Made by a program: the position numbers and the translations under genes | In this document: positions 26,836 to 38,933 of the stretch, piece by piece | Layout: each line of letters begins with the position of its first letter | Position numbering within the stretch: position 1 is the stretch's first letter | Assembly: GCF_036785885.1 (NCBI RefSeq) | Contig: NC_092323.1 | Coordinates: 2,086,501 to 2,150,500 of the forward strand | DNA length: 64,000 nt | Reading direction: 5' to 3' | Origin: Coffea arabica | Taxonomy: Eukaryota > Streptophyta > Magnoliopsida > Gentianales > Rubiaceae | The notes under the pieces: generated by a model | The model's database searches: none | What the model was told of the DNA's origin: nothing | The model's input: only the letters and a program-made list of their open reading frames with translations

Positions 26836-28430
26836 TTTGGATTAGCTGTTTTTTGGTTTGTTTTTCAAAAACACCACTGTAGCATTTTGAATCTGAAAAA
26901 CAAGTCCGTTTGGATTAGTTGTTTTTTGGGTTGTTTTTCAAAAATTATATGAAAAACTTTTACTGTAGATTTTTTTGGATTATTTTTAGAGGTATTTTTG
27001 AAACATATTTTTGAGTATTTTTAGAATATTATAATTTTTATATTTTTATATAAATATACATTTATGCATTTATAATACATTTATAGATATTTATAAATAA
27101 ATATATTTATATATTCATATATAAATATATAAATGTATTATATTATATATAATACATAATATAAATATATTTATAAATGTATAAGTGTATATTATTATAA
27201 ATGTATAAATTATAAATGAATATTATAAATATATTATAAATTATAAGTGTATATTATTATAAATGTATAAATTAGTATATTATAAATATATATTAATATT
27301 ATGTAGAAATGTATTTATATAATTAATATAAATGTATATATGTATTGATATTATGTATAAATGTAAAATTAATATTATGTATATTAATATAAATGTATAA
27401 ATGTATTATATTATATATAATACATAATATAAATGTATATTTAAATGTATAAGTGTATATTATTAAAAATGTATAAATTATAAATGAATATTATATAAAG
27501 GTATAAATTCTTAAATTATAAATATATATTAATATTATGTAGAAATGTATTAATATAATTAATATAAATATATACATGTATTAATATTATGTATAAATGT
27601 AAAATTAATATTATGTATATTAATATAAATATATAAATGTATTATATTATATATTATACATAATATAAATGTATATTATAAATATACATAAATATTTATA
27701 TATTATGTATAAATGTACATTTATATAAAAGTATAATATATTATATAATATATTATATATTATATTATATATAATTTATATAACATATAATATTTATGTA
27801 AATATATTATAAATATATAAAAATATATAAAAATATATTATAAATAAAATAAAATATTTATAATATGTATGTATAAATATATAATATTAGAAATGTATAA
27901 TATATATAATATACATTATTATTAATATAATTTATGTATAATATACATAATTGAAATATACATATTAATATATATTAATATATATTATAAAACAAATTTG
28001 AATAAATATATTTATAAATTTATATATAAATAAATGTATTTATATAAATATATAATATTTATTTCAATTGATATAATATATATAATATTATACATAATTG
28101 AAATAAATATATTTATATTAATATAATATATATAATATACATAATTGAAATATACATATTAAAATACATAATTGAAATATACATATTAAAATATATTAAA
28201 ATATAATTGAAATATACATATTAAAATACATAATTAAAATATACAAATTGAAATATATTTATTAAAATATACAAATTAAATATACATAATTGAAATATAT
28301 TTGGAGTTGTTTTTGATATATTGTTTGGATATGGGTGTTTTTGAAATACACATTACTGTAGCATTTGAAATGTGAAAAACAATTTTTCAAAAACAGGTGC
28401 AAAAACACCCAATCCAAACGCAACAGTTGC
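26836..28430. mobile_element. TIR element with an expanded AT minisatellite core
   Basis: The left end begins CCGTTTGGATTAGCTGTTTT and the right end closes with AAAAACACCCAATCCAAACG, its inverse. Subterminal words such as 'actgtagcattt' occur near both ends. The left end is partly doubled: a second CCGTTTGGATTAG starts at 26907. No clean target duplication was found, so the superfamily is not assigned. Confidence 0.65.
27020..28300. repeat. AT-only minisatellite with ~268-bp higher-order units
   Basis: About 1.3 kb is almost pure A and T. A block starting 'aaatgtattatattatat' recurs at 27131, 27399 and 27635, followed by the same order of secondary words ('aagtgtatattatta', 'taatattatgtagaaatgta'), so the first unit is about 268 bp and the next about 236. 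At 28110-28300 a shorter unit near 27 bp ('acataattgaaatatac') repeats. Confidence 0.85.
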
Positions 28431-30248
28431 AAAAATTAACCCGTCTCTTTTACGGGTTTTAACCTCACTAAATAAATCACTGTTGCTAAAAAGATGGAGA
28501 GTTTTTACGCCCTTTGACCGTTTGACGTCAGGTGCCATGTTTATCTCTTTCGTGTGCTCCAAAACTGAGGACTGGACAGGTCTAACACGAGTCTTTTTTC
28601 TATATTATTTACATATTTAGGAAAAAGGTATAAGACGAGCTTAGTCCATGTTGCCAAGTTAGAGGCTGAAGCTGAACGAGTTACATTTACAGATAACCGA
28701 TTGTCCACTTTGTCATATTCATTTGCCACCATTTATTCTTCAATACCCCTCTGTCTAGCCTTAGGCCGCATTTGATAGGATTGAAATTTTCTGAAATATA
28801 AAATTTAACTACCAAAAAGTATTATCGAGTTATATAAAGTTGGATTTACTCGGTAACTAGTTAAATCTAAACATTGAATTGAAACGTCTCGCACTATGAT
28901 AATTCTGTACATTAAAGTTTTCAATTGCCTTTATTTGCATATGGGAGAGTAAGAAAATATCGTGTGTTAGAAATAAAAAACAATCAAATAATTGAGAGAT
29001 GATATTTAAGCATGTGTATTTGTACGACAAGAAGAGGGAGAGATGGAGTGTGTGTGTGTGTGTGTTGTTAAAGATAAATTAGAATTTGTTTGTGTGGAGA
29101 ATGAGTGAATGATAGAAAGAATGCACGAAGTAGAGTGAATGAGTGGTGGAAAGAGACAAAAGGGAAATACTATATATGCATTGTGAGGGAGAGAAAATGA
29201 AAATAGCTATGTATGTGTGATTGTATAATATATACAATCACGCCTACACGAAAGGGAATACTATATATGTATGCATGCATTGTACGATATATACAATCAC
29301 ACTTACACGAACATAGAATACTATGTATGTATAATATATACATGACAATGTGTTCATGAGATAGAAAAAGAGAAAAAATGTTTATTATGAATAAGAGCAC
29401 ATGTGAGAGAGAGAGAGAGAGAGCGAGAGTATGTATAGACGTGTGTCATAGAATAATACGTGTATTTATGTTCTTTGTATGCGAGGCATCGAACGTATTT
29501 GCAAAAGAAAGAGAGAGAGAGAGACAGAGCATGTGTATGCGGTATGTATATATGTTCGACTGTGTATGTGTAAGTGAGAGAACGAGAGAGATCATATACA
29601 AGTGTGCGTGATAGCGTGACATAAGTTAGGAGTGATTTAAACAGACAAAAAAAAAAAAGAAGATATGTGAAGTGTATGTGAAACCAAATCTCAATATGTA
29701 GGAGTGAGGATAAGAGCAGTCGGAGATTATGGTTGTTAGATTTCGAAATATCAAATAAAAAGTGAAGAGTGTGCAAGACAAATAGAGAACAATAAAAGAA
29801 TTTTAAGTATTCATTTGTGTGGTCAATTTAATAAATTCAATGAAAAATTTTCACTTAATATTTTGATCACAGATGAATCCATATATTAATGTATTAAGTG
29901 GCAAGACATTTTTATTACAAAACACACTAAATTAAAATGTTTCTTGATATATTGATCCAAGGGAAAATGCAGAATATAAAGGAGTATACTAAGCATCAAA
30001 CAGCGCGTTATTAAACAAGTCTTCAGCTTCGACATGCAAAAGCAAAGTTGTCGATAATAGAAAATTCAAACAATTATTGCAATCTATACAGTATGATTTA
30101 TTATTATAAAAGTACAAACATTTTTTAGCGGTTATTTCAAATTCCCATTATCAAATTATGCAAATTCATCATCTTTTTTCTTTTTGGTTATATGAAAACA
30201 AAAGGCATTAGTCAGACTTGGTTAGTGGTTGGGTAAAAAAAAAAAAAA
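28431..30248. other. Intergenic stretch with strand-biased simple sequence
   Basis: Starting near 28765 ('ggccgcatttgataggattg') the sequence looks like one end of a hAT-type MITE; no matching other end was found. From 29000 to 29790 the plus strand is strongly purine-biased with GAGA, GTGT and 'tatacaatca' motifs. A duplicated block of about 70 bases ('tatatacaatcac') sits at 29220-29340. The 140-codon minus-strand frame here is a by-product of the bias. Confidence 0.5.
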
Positions 30249-31594
30249 GGAAAATCGTTCAAAACGTCCCTCACATTTTACAAGATGACTTTTTTCATCC
30301 CTCACTTTTAAAAGTGTAATTTTACGTCCCTTACAAATTCAAATTGATCAAATTTGGTCCTTACCTAGGTTTCCGGCTAGTTTTTTATCGGAATTCACCA
30401 CGTGCCTTGTACGTGATCATATTTCAAGGGCAAAATTGTTAAATCAAATTTTATATAATTCGATTCATAATCCCTCACATTTCATAAAATAAATTTTTTC
30501 GTTCCTTACATTTCACAAAATGAATTTTTTCATCATTCACATTTCCGGCTAGTTTTTTCATCTTTCACTTGAACAGTACGAATAGTATGTAAAATCAAAT
30601 AGAGATATATTACATACTATTCGTACTGCTCAAGTGAAATCAAATAAATATATACATGAGTTTAAAAAAATTGTTAGTTTTTCACTTATATTCATTTTCT
30701 TTTATTCAAAATTTAAAAATAAAGAAGACATTTAATCATAAATATTATCGAGTGTTTATATCGAATTAAATTTGGACACAAAAAATAAACAAAAGAAAAG
30801 TATGACAAAAAGAAACAAGTGATTGGCATTTTCAAATTTTAAGACAATCACAATGCAAGTAATTCAACTATTGGTCTTAAAAGTGTCGAATAGAAATTTC
30901 ATATTTAAATTGAAATTTGTATAGAATTCGAGTTAGGACCCATTAATTAGATGATCTTATTATACAATTCAATAAATAAATTATTACTAAAAGAGAAATG
31001 TCACAAATATTGAATAGGTTCAAATGATGAAATCATATAAATATATACATGGGTTTCAAATAAAATTATTAGTTTTAAACCCTTATATATATTTATTGAA
31101 TAACATGTGTAAAACTACGATTAATATATTTATATGAAATCCAATAGAGATAAATTACGTGTTATTCGTACTGTTAAGATAAAATCAAATAGACATATAC
31201 GTGGGTTTATAAAAAAAAGCTATTCATACACATGATCAACGAGGGATGAAAAAATTCATTTTGAAAAATGTGAGGGATAGAAAAATTCATTTTTTGAAAT
31301 GTGAGGAACGAAACAATTCATTTTGTAAAATGTTAGGGGCGAAAAAATTCATTTTGTGAAATGTGAGGAATTATGAATCAGATTATGTAAAAATTTGATT
31401 TGACAAATTTGCTCTTAAAAAATGATCACATGCAAATCACGTGATGGATTCCGGCAAAAAACTAGTCAGAAACCTAGGTAGGGACCAAATTTGGTCAATT
31501 TGAATTTGTAAGGAACGTAAAATTACACTTTTAAAAGTAAGGGACGAAAAAAGTAATCTTGTAAAATATGAGGAACGTTTTGAATGATTTTTTC
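30249..31594. mobile_element. Long-TIR Mutator-like (MULE) non-autonomous element
   Basis: The left arm starts GGAAAATCGTTCAAAACGTC and the right arm ends with its near inverse, TTTGAATGATTTTTTC. The arms pair for over 200 bp (for example 'accaaatttggtcaatttg' on the right against 'aaattgatcaaatttggtcc' on the left). The flanks are runs of nine or more A on both sides, compatible with a 9-bp duplication but not diagnostic. No transposase ORF. The family resembles the element at 36534-37250. Confidence 0.8.
31245..31375. repeat. ~31-bp tandem repeat, about 4 copies
   Basis: Inside the right arm of the MULE the phrase 'gaaaaattcattttgtgaa' recurs with a 31-bp period. The left arm shows a shorter inverse version near 30480-30545. 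It is an amplified part of the terminal repeat, not a CRISPR. Confidence 0.8.
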
Positions 31595-31915
31595 AAAAAA
31601 AAAAGAAAAGATTTTACAATAACATTTTAGGATAAGTAACGATTTTTCTTGTTTGTCAAACGGATCGGTGCGCCAACCAGCAAGTTTGCTATTCAAAGTG
31701 ATGGCAATAGGTGGAGGAGGAATGGAATCTCTCCGCGGCTAAGGAGTCAACATTGGGCAGCAAGTTAGCCAGTTGCTCAGGTCGTTGTGAAGAATTATTG
31801 GGAATATATTAGTCAAGATGAAAAATTAATTAATAATAATAATAAATATAAAATAGGTGCGTTCCAAATAAAGCAAGTAATTAAGTAAAGTAATAAGTAA
31901 ACAAGCAAACAGCAA

Positions 31916-31987
31916 GCCCCTATAGCTCAGTGGTAGAGCGTCAGTCTTGTAAACTGAAGGTCTGTAGTTCGATCCTGCATGGGGGCA
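31916..31987 (+). tRNA. trnT-UGU: tRNA-Thr (anticodon TGT)
   Basis: A 72-nt cloverleaf folds completely: acceptor GCCCCTA with TGGGGGC and discriminator A, D arm GCTC/GAGC, anticodon stem TCAGT/ACTGA with loop CTTGTAA, five-base variable loop AGGTC, and T arm TGTAG/CTGCA around TTCGATC (one G-T pair). There is no intron. Anticodon TGT reads ACA threonine codons. T runs that could stop Pol III follow within 15 bases. CAA motifs just upstream are typical of plant tRNA genes. It is nuclear by context. Confidence 0.96.
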
Positions 31988-32097
31988 ATTTCTTCTGCCC
32001 TTTTGCCACGCCGCCGCAGATGGACCGTGACCGAGTCTGTGATGAGCAAAAGCAAATGGCGCGCAAAGGGCCAACGAGTCAACTCCTCCCAACTCCT

Positions 32098-32105
32098 AAC
32101 CCTAG
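32098..32105 (+). promoter_or_regulatory. Telo-box-like motif upstream of the mS38 gene
   Basis: AACCCTAG lies 89 bases before the ATG. Telo-boxes are common in promoters of plant ribosomal and translation genes, which fits the next gene. Confidence 0.4.
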
Positions 32106-32193
32106 TTGATAGACTAGTAGTATAGTAATTCCCAGGTCGAAGCTCCTCGGATAAGTGATTCCTAGTGTGTTACTTTCTTGTAAAGAATCAAAA

Positions 32194-32667
32194 ATGAGTT
32201 GGTCTACTTTCCAGAAACTTGTGGCAGGCCAATCTCAATCGCCTGCCAGGAGAATCCTCCCCCTCATCTACAAGCCCATTCCCAGCCACCCGTCGCAGCC
32301 ATTACCATCATTAATCCCGCCGACTGCCGTCAATAATAGTACGCCATTCTTGCCCCCTTCCTCCGAGTCTCAGACGACAGCGTTTCATATCCCCTTATGG
32401 AATCAACCTTGGACGGAGAATTGTTGGAGTTTCAACCATTCTCCTCCTTCACACCGCTACCTTCCGAGCTTTTGTTTTGGGCCGTTTTTCCTAAATCCAA
32501 TAGGCTTAAATGGGGTAATTAAAACTGACGAGGGCGAATGCTTCTTGGAGGATTCGCGGACGCCGACACCGACGGTCTGGGCGGATAGCGTGAAGAAGAA
32601 GAGGAAGAGAAAGATGAACAAGCACAAGTTGAGGAAGTTGAGGAAGCGCCTTAGGAGAAAAACATGA
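32194..32667 (+). CDS. Mitochondrial small-subunit protein mS38 (AURKAIP1/COX24 domain)
   Basis: A single-exon frame of 157 aa from the ATG at 32194. The frame is open further upstream to a GTG at 32155, but the ATG in the context AAAAATGAG is the likely start. The N-terminus (MSWSTFQKLVAG, basic, no acids for 50 residues) suits a mitochondrial presequence and is followed by a Pro/Ser-rich linker. A conserved block (VWADSVKKKRKRKMNKHK, from about 131) and the Arg/Lys-rich end (to 157) are the COX24/AURKAIP1 C-terminal domain (DUF1713), which binds rRNA in the mitoribosomal small subunit as mS38. Plants keep only this short tail recognisable. A donor-like CCG|GTGAGA at 32700 suggests an intron in the 3' UTR. 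Confidence 0.85.
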   Translation: MSWSTFQKLVAGQSQSPARRILPLIYKPIPSHPSQPLPSLIPPTAVNNSTPFLPPSSESQTTAFHIPLWNQPWTENCWSFNHSPPSHRYLPSFCFGPFFLNPIGLNGVIKTDEGECFLEDSRTPTPTVWADSVKKKRKRKMNKHKLRKLRKRLRRKT

Positions 32668-32700
32668 TGACAATGCTCCTTTGTCCCTCGATCAATTTCC

Positions 32701-35700
32701 GGTGAGACATTTTTTTTTATCCCCCTTTGGTATTCTCTTGGAATTATGTGAAAAATACCGTCGTCATTTTACTTGGGTTTGTATTGGATGACAGCTTTCC
32801 ATGTTTTCCAAAATTTGCCGGTGAAAGAGATATTCCGCGGTTAAATGTCAACTAGTTCTCCTCCAACTCTTTTGTTTTCTGTTGGTCCATTAATCGCGAG
32901 TCTTTGCTTCAAAATGCTCCGAGTTTCCTTTTGTATTTCGTTGTATATTTTACAAATTAAGCTTCATTGCCGCTAACTGAAACAAACTCGATAAACTCCT
33001 TCATCTCATCTTCTTTTAGTTCTTTGGATGGTAGAGCCTTTGTATATCTGGAGCAGTTCAGGAAAATCTCGGCTCCATATGCAAACTGCTTAAGAGTTGC
33101 CAAGACATAATTCGAGGAGGTGGCTGCTTGATTGGGAATCCTACTTAAATTATCTGATTCTTGAGAGTCACAAGAGGCTATAGTCTTTTTGCATCTTAGC
33201 TAATGGCTATTCTGCATCCCATACTCTGTTAACATTCAGATAGCAACCAATGATATGGAATGATGGGTCGACAAGAATTACACTTTTTTTTGGGTCTGCA
33301 TAGATTGTTACTTTATCATTTAGCCTGATGATGGCTTTGAGGAAAAATGGATGCTGACACGATCCATTTCCTAAGAGTCGGAATTGATTTGCTCGAGTAA
33401 GTTAGGATTGAATTGGTGCCATTTTGATTTTGTTCGATTGGAACAATACTTGAGACAAACTGAGTTCGTTTGTATATGCATGTCGTGAACCATTGTCATA
33501 ACATATGCCAAAATGGAGTCTTTGTACCGTGATTGAATTTGGTGGCAGGATGTGAACTCGGGACATTGACCTTTCTGTCAATGCCCATTTCTGGTCTGAC
33601 TACTGTTGAAGCACACCTTCAAGACGGAGTAGGAAACTGCTGCCTTTCAAATAAGGCTGATGCAGCAAAATCTTTGATGGATCAGGATCAGGAATTGCCA
33701 AAAACTCACCCAAAAGCCTTACTAAGCGTAGATCATGTCACAGTCTCTGCATTGTCTTCAGTGATGTATCATAAAGCTAACAATATCGTAATATCGGGAA
33801 AAAAAATCTCAAAAACCATTCGTATACTAGGATGTAGAACATTTTCTATTGACCAAGTTTGACCATGAGAAGGCAGGTATGGTGGCCGTAGATTGAGAAC
33901 TATTTTGGCAGTTGGAGGTTGGAGAGGGTAATGAAAATATACTAGGTTGGCCGACTTCTATATTCTGCAGTAGTATAGTTTAAGTGGTTTATACAGCCTT
34001 GTAGGTATGAACACCCTTTGTGGTGGAAGAACCCTGAAGATTTTGACAACTAATTAAAGGACGAGCAAGTAAAATTTTGCATTTTTTCAGTGAAACGCGG
34101 TAGGTACACTAGGAATGTGCATCCTCCTGGCCATTAATTGTTCCATTGCCAGTTCAACATCAGGAACATATAATCTTCAGCAGAGAGAGGTTGGACTTTC
34201 TAGTTTTAAAATTTCTTTTGGTTATAGTTATTGTTTTGATTTTTGGAACAAGAGTACAACAATGCTATCATTGTCAGTTTGTTTGCCTGTGAATATTGTG
34301 AGCTTACCATTTTGCTTCAAGAAATGGGTAAATTAACTGCATTTAATGAATTCTTGGTTAGTATGAGCTGGAGTCAATTTTTCATGTCCTGTTTCTGTTT
34401 TTATTTTGTGCGATGAATCATCTCGTCGTCTTTTCAGATGGCCCATCTTCCTTTGCTTCTAGGCACACATTTTTCTTTGTGCACAAAATAAATCTTCTTT
34501 TTTGACTGCTATGACTTGACGCCCATTTTTGAAGTCTCGCAGAGTATGAAGAGACGTATCTGTTATTTTCTGCTTTGAGAAATGGAAGTCCACTAATGCT
34601 AATTGTTATGTATGCATATGATATGATGCATCTGATTTTTCTCTTTAATTTTCTTCTTCAGACGGTGTTGGAGTTTCTCAATTTATCAAATCCATGCGCC
34701 CGCCCGCCCGCCCGCCTACTACATTTTGTTTAAAAAGGTTCTGGGGCCGTGAATGATTCACATGAATGTGGCAAGAGTTATGATATCTATCTAGATAAGA
34801 AATGAAGATATTAGCAACCATTTTCAGTCTGAATTGTGCAGGGAATTTTTTTTTCTTCTGTTTTTGGGTTTTTCGTATTATCAGGGGGAAACAGGTAAAA
34901 GTAGTACTTTACATGAATTTTCTGCCTATTATTATTATATTTAATCAAACATTAGAGGCAAAAGGGCTGCACCTCTTTTCCTCTTTGGTTGGTTGGAAAG
35001 CATATCATCAACAGTAGCCTGTTACTGTAAATATTTCGGTCAACATTTACCTCGCAGGCAGAATATGTTCAGGAGATTACCAGGCGGGGCGACCAGCTTC
35101 TTTTCCTAAATTTGCGCTTTTGCTTTCTATTCTTGTCGTCTGCTTCTCCCTCGCTCCCTCTGGGTCTGGGGGGCCGACCATCCCTTTGTCTTGCCCACGG
35201 GAAGGCACGTGTACTTTAGTGGTACTTGGTGGTTGGCACCCGCTGCTCTTCTTTCTGATTGCAGGAGGAGCTAAATGTTACTACTGTTTTTGTTTTTGAC
35301 AGAGGGGGACAATTCCCTTTGCCTGTATGCCAGCTTCAATTCCCTTTGCATGAAATTATCCACCGTCTCTTTTCTTGCTCAGCCTGGGCATAAAATTTTT
35401 ACTGCTAACAAGGTAGGAGTTTTAAAAAAATAAAATAAAAGAAGATGAGGACACGCGTGACCGACCGGACCGGCGCTCATGATCGACATTCTTCCTATGA
35501 TTCCGACTGTATTGTAAGCAGCTTGTGTGCAATATCGATCAATATGGGTTGTCGTTTTTTTTTGAACATGGGGCGGAATTGGAAAAGGAACGAAGCCCTA
35601 CCGGACCAGAAAATCTAGCAAGACTCTTACTTCAAATTCTCCAACCCTACCTGCACTGCAGACATGTCCCATCGTCCCCGCCAAAACCTGTATGAGATTT

Positions 35701-36533
35701 AGAGGATGCAATCCCGGTTAGACCCACCCACAAATTGGACTTTTCTGTTTTTGTTATCATTAGAGACTTCCTTCCCCCACGGGCCACGGCCGTCCTACTC
35801 AAAGAAACCCCACCTGCGTCAACGTCGGTGTCATCCCCACCCTAACCAACCACTGGATACTTTCGACGACTACCCTTACCTCATCAACTAGTTAATAAGA
35901 AAAAGAAAGAAATCCATTTGGTATGATTAACCTTACGTTGCCTTATTATGCGCCGGTCAGTGAAATGAGTCTACTATTACTCTCCCAACAATGCCTCTTT
36001 CTTTCTTTTTTTCCTGTGACTGTGAGCTGTGACTACTACAGATCGATACGCTACCAAGCAGAGCAGAAGAGAACGAAGGATGGATGGCTTGATTTGTGGG
36101 GGTGGGGGTGGGGGTGGGGGTGGGGGGTGAACTTTTTGTTGCCTTCGGGACATGGGCCCTTCAGTCACTTCCTCCTTTGCTGTCAAAAGTAATTAGAATC
36201 ATATGCTGATGGGATGCAGGAACATAAAGAAAGTCCTATGGAAAACCATGACTAGTATTAATTTTACTATCCTTGCGACTTGGGGCAAAATGTCTTCTTT
36301 AAGTAAGAGAAGAGAAGCAATTAGCCTTGCGTTTTTTTTTTTTTTTCCCCGTCGTTTAGTTTCATAATGAAGAATGCTTGCACCTTTTAATTTTTAAAAC
36401 TTTTTGCTTTAGTAAGCTTTATTACCAATTTCATGTAACTTTTCTTCTTTATGATAACGGCTCAATATCTTCTCTGTGCTGGTTTGGCGCTAACAATCTC
36501 AAGTATGACATCTTCACAAGTAAGAAATATTAA
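32701..36533. other. Downstream of mS38: 3' UTR introns and intergenic DNA
   Basis: About 3.8 kb without a supported protein gene. The 109-codon frame at 33533-33862 follows an acceptor-like 'ttggtggcag' but resembles no family I know. It holds a (CCCG)n run near 34697-34716 and a (GGGGGT)n run at 36096-36128. The T-rich stretches around 33250-35300 could be transcribed 3' UTR introns of mS38. Confidence 0.45.
36096..36128. repeat. (GGGGGT)n hexanucleotide repeat, G-quadruplex capable
   Basis: Five or more G5 tracts spaced by single T on the plus strand. It meets the usual pattern for an intramolecular G-quadruplex. Confidence 0.9.
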
Positions 36534-37250
36534 GGGAAAATCACCTGTTTCATCCCTCACATTTCACAAAAATATTCTTTTCGTACTTCACTTTTAAAAT
36601 GAAGCAAATTCGTCCCTGACATTTAAAAATTAAAGCTATTACATCTCTGAACCTAATTTTCAATCTGAATCAAATCATCTAATAACCCAGTAATAAATTT
36701 CGAAAATAAAATTGATAGATCATTCGGTCAACTTCATCGTATTCACATGACATTTATTAAACCAAAAAAATAAAAATTATAACATAAAAGGCCATTCTTT
36801 GTCTTGGAATAGTAGAGTTTTTTTTTTGATAAATCTTTTCATGCACTATTAGTATATCCGCTTGCGAATCTAGATGTGTATCATAAATATAAATTTTGGT
36901 GTTTAAATTTAAATTAAAATGATATGGCGGTGCATAAAACTGTCAGTGTATACAATGATAATGTAGAAAAGATTAATTTTTCTTTTTTATATTATAATTT
37001 TTTCTTTTTTCTTTTTAGATTCATTAAATTTTACATGAATATCAAGTTGAGTTAACCAAGTGATCTACCAATTACACCCCCAAAATTTGTAATCAAGTTG
37101 ATTGGTGGTTTGATTCAGATTAAAATTTGGATTCAGGGATGTAATAATTTTTAGTTTTTAAATGTCAAGGACGAAATTGTTTCATTTTAAAAGTGAGGGA
37201 CGAAAAGAATATTTTTGTGAAATGTGAAGGATGAAACCGATCATTTTTCC
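36534..37250. mobile_element. Long-TIR Mutator-like (MULE) MITE with 9-bp duplication
   Basis: The 717-bp element starts GGGAAAATCACCTGTTTCAT and ends with the near inverse ATGAAACCGATCATTTTTCC. It is bordered by identical AAATATTAA at 36525-36533 and 37251-37259. The terminal repeats pair for about 150 bp. Long TIRs plus a 9-bp duplication are diagnostic of Mutator-like elements. No ORF. Confidence 0.92.
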
Positions 37251-37259
37251 AAATATTAA

Positions 37260-38560
37260 TGACTTAGAGAATCACGGAAGCTGAAAGAAACAGCACATCC
37301 CCGAAGATGATTTTAGTTAAAAATCCAAATTCATTCTTGGATCAAGAATCCGCCGTCCACTTACACTACTACAGTACTGACTTCACCCAGTGGTTTTCCT
37401 TCCTTCTAAAGGTAAAAGGTAAAAGGTAAAAAGAGAGAGAGAGAGGAGTAACAAATGAAGAAGAAAACACTAAACAGAGCAGTGGGTTTATAATTATTTT
37501 ATGGGTTTGTGTTTGTTTACTTTGGTGACCGCCTCTACAATTACGCAAAGCATTCCTTTGGCTGGCTGCATGCATTGCACATTCAAAATTTATTCAACCT
37601 TTTATTTTTCGTCCTCCTCAAAAGGGTAAGTAAAACAAAAATGGAAAAGAAGAGAGAGAGAGAGAGAGAAAAGGTGCTTCTCCACCATCTATGGACTATG
37701 ATCTTACCACTACTTTCCCATTTCATCATGTGCTTTAACATGATCGGCTCATGGGCCCTTTTGTCAAACAATGCCTGAACAATTATTACTAGTTCATTAA
37801 CCATCCAGAAATATGTCAGAGTCTTAAGGTGGTGTCTGGATTGGATGGCAGTTTTTTATTTTTATTTTTTTTAAAAAAAATTCTTACTTTTTATTTTTTT
37901 TATCATATCTCATACACATTAAATTATTACAGCACCTTTTTTTTTATTAAAAATTTTAAAAATAACAATCCAAATGAGACCAAAAATTGTTTGCACAGTT
38001 TGAAAGACAATAATATGCACGCTCAAGTTTGTAATCTTAAATTAAAATAGCCTACCGCAAGAGAGCAAGCCCTACCTTTTACGTCCACTTCCCAAATATA
38101 TATATATATATTTTATTTATAAAGTAATAGTAAGTAGTATTACGTTTTACTACTCTCAATCAATTATATCTGAGTCCCATGCGTCATGATTCCTTCCAAC
38201 GCATATATATATATATATATATATATTAAAGGTGGTTCAACTTCTTCAATATAAGTACTACTTGCTTAGTTCCATGGTTCAACTTATTGTATTGAACCAA
38301 GTTAGCTACTTAGCTTTACAAAAAAGACTTCAAATTTTAAAATTAAGGAGCAACTATCCCATTAAAATTAATATTATTGTTATCCTACTAGGAGTAATTT
38401 TTTTTTTTTTTTGAAATTCAAAAAAAAAGAAAAAGTATAGTGTAGGATGGGGAGAAAGAACTGAGCTGAGCTGACGGAGGCCAAAGTTAGTTCCCCCGTC
38501 ACCATAAATAAAAGACTAAACTGAGAGTGACAGGAGTATTATTAGGAGTAATTAGTAGTA
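37260..38560. other. Intergenic stretch and promoter side of the hydrolase gene
   Basis: Holds GA runs at 37433-37445 and 37655-37670, AT microsatellites at 38096-38111 and 38203-38226, and T/A runs. No gene seen. The leader of the hydrolase gene probably starts between 38450 and 38600. Confidence 0.5.
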
Positions 38561-38702
38561 CTAGTTAGTAGGAAGCTAAAGTCTGAGAGTGTCTGTCAAA
38601 GCTGAAGTCTCAAAAAAGGACATGGAAGGAGAGATAAGAGGCAGAGAGCAGCAATAAGAGCAGAAGTAGAAATTGATTGCAGTTTTGATTGGCACAAACA
38701 AG

Positions 38703-38730
38703 TTGTTGTTGTTGTTGTTGTTGTTGTTGG
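38703..38730. repeat. (GTT)n microsatellite in the presumed 5' leader
   Basis: Nine GTT units lie 200 bases before the ATG of the hydrolase gene, in the presumed 5' leader. Confidence 0.85.
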
Positions 38731-38933
38731 AGCAGAAGTAGAATTTGTGGTTCACTGAATAAGGGCTGTCCATTTTTTTTTTTTTTTTCTATTGGATTTT
38801 CAGACTCCAATCCATAACCATCCATACTCAGTGAATTGAAGAGCAGCTGAAATCATACTTACTTAGTAGGGACAACCAAAGGTTAGCTAAAATCACAGAG
38901 TTGGTAGAAATAGGAGATAGAAATAGGAATAGA

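Noticed and set aside
29354-29776. 140-codon minus-strand frame rich in Leu, Ser, Tyr and His
   Set aside because: It is the reverse reading of GAGA/GTGT simple sequence, with no domain, promoter or splice context.
31245-31375. Regular ~31-bp repeats resembling a CRISPR array
   Set aside because: The copies are directly adjacent without unique spacers, lie in a transposon arm, and the genome is a plant's.
33533-33862. 109-codon plus-strand frame downstream of mS38
   Set aside because: The non-ATG start and unfamiliar sequence make it more likely a 3' UTR or intron frame than a gene.
35977-36186. Poly-proline frame opposite the G-rich hexamer
   Set aside because: Pure product of the (GGGGGT)n repeat.
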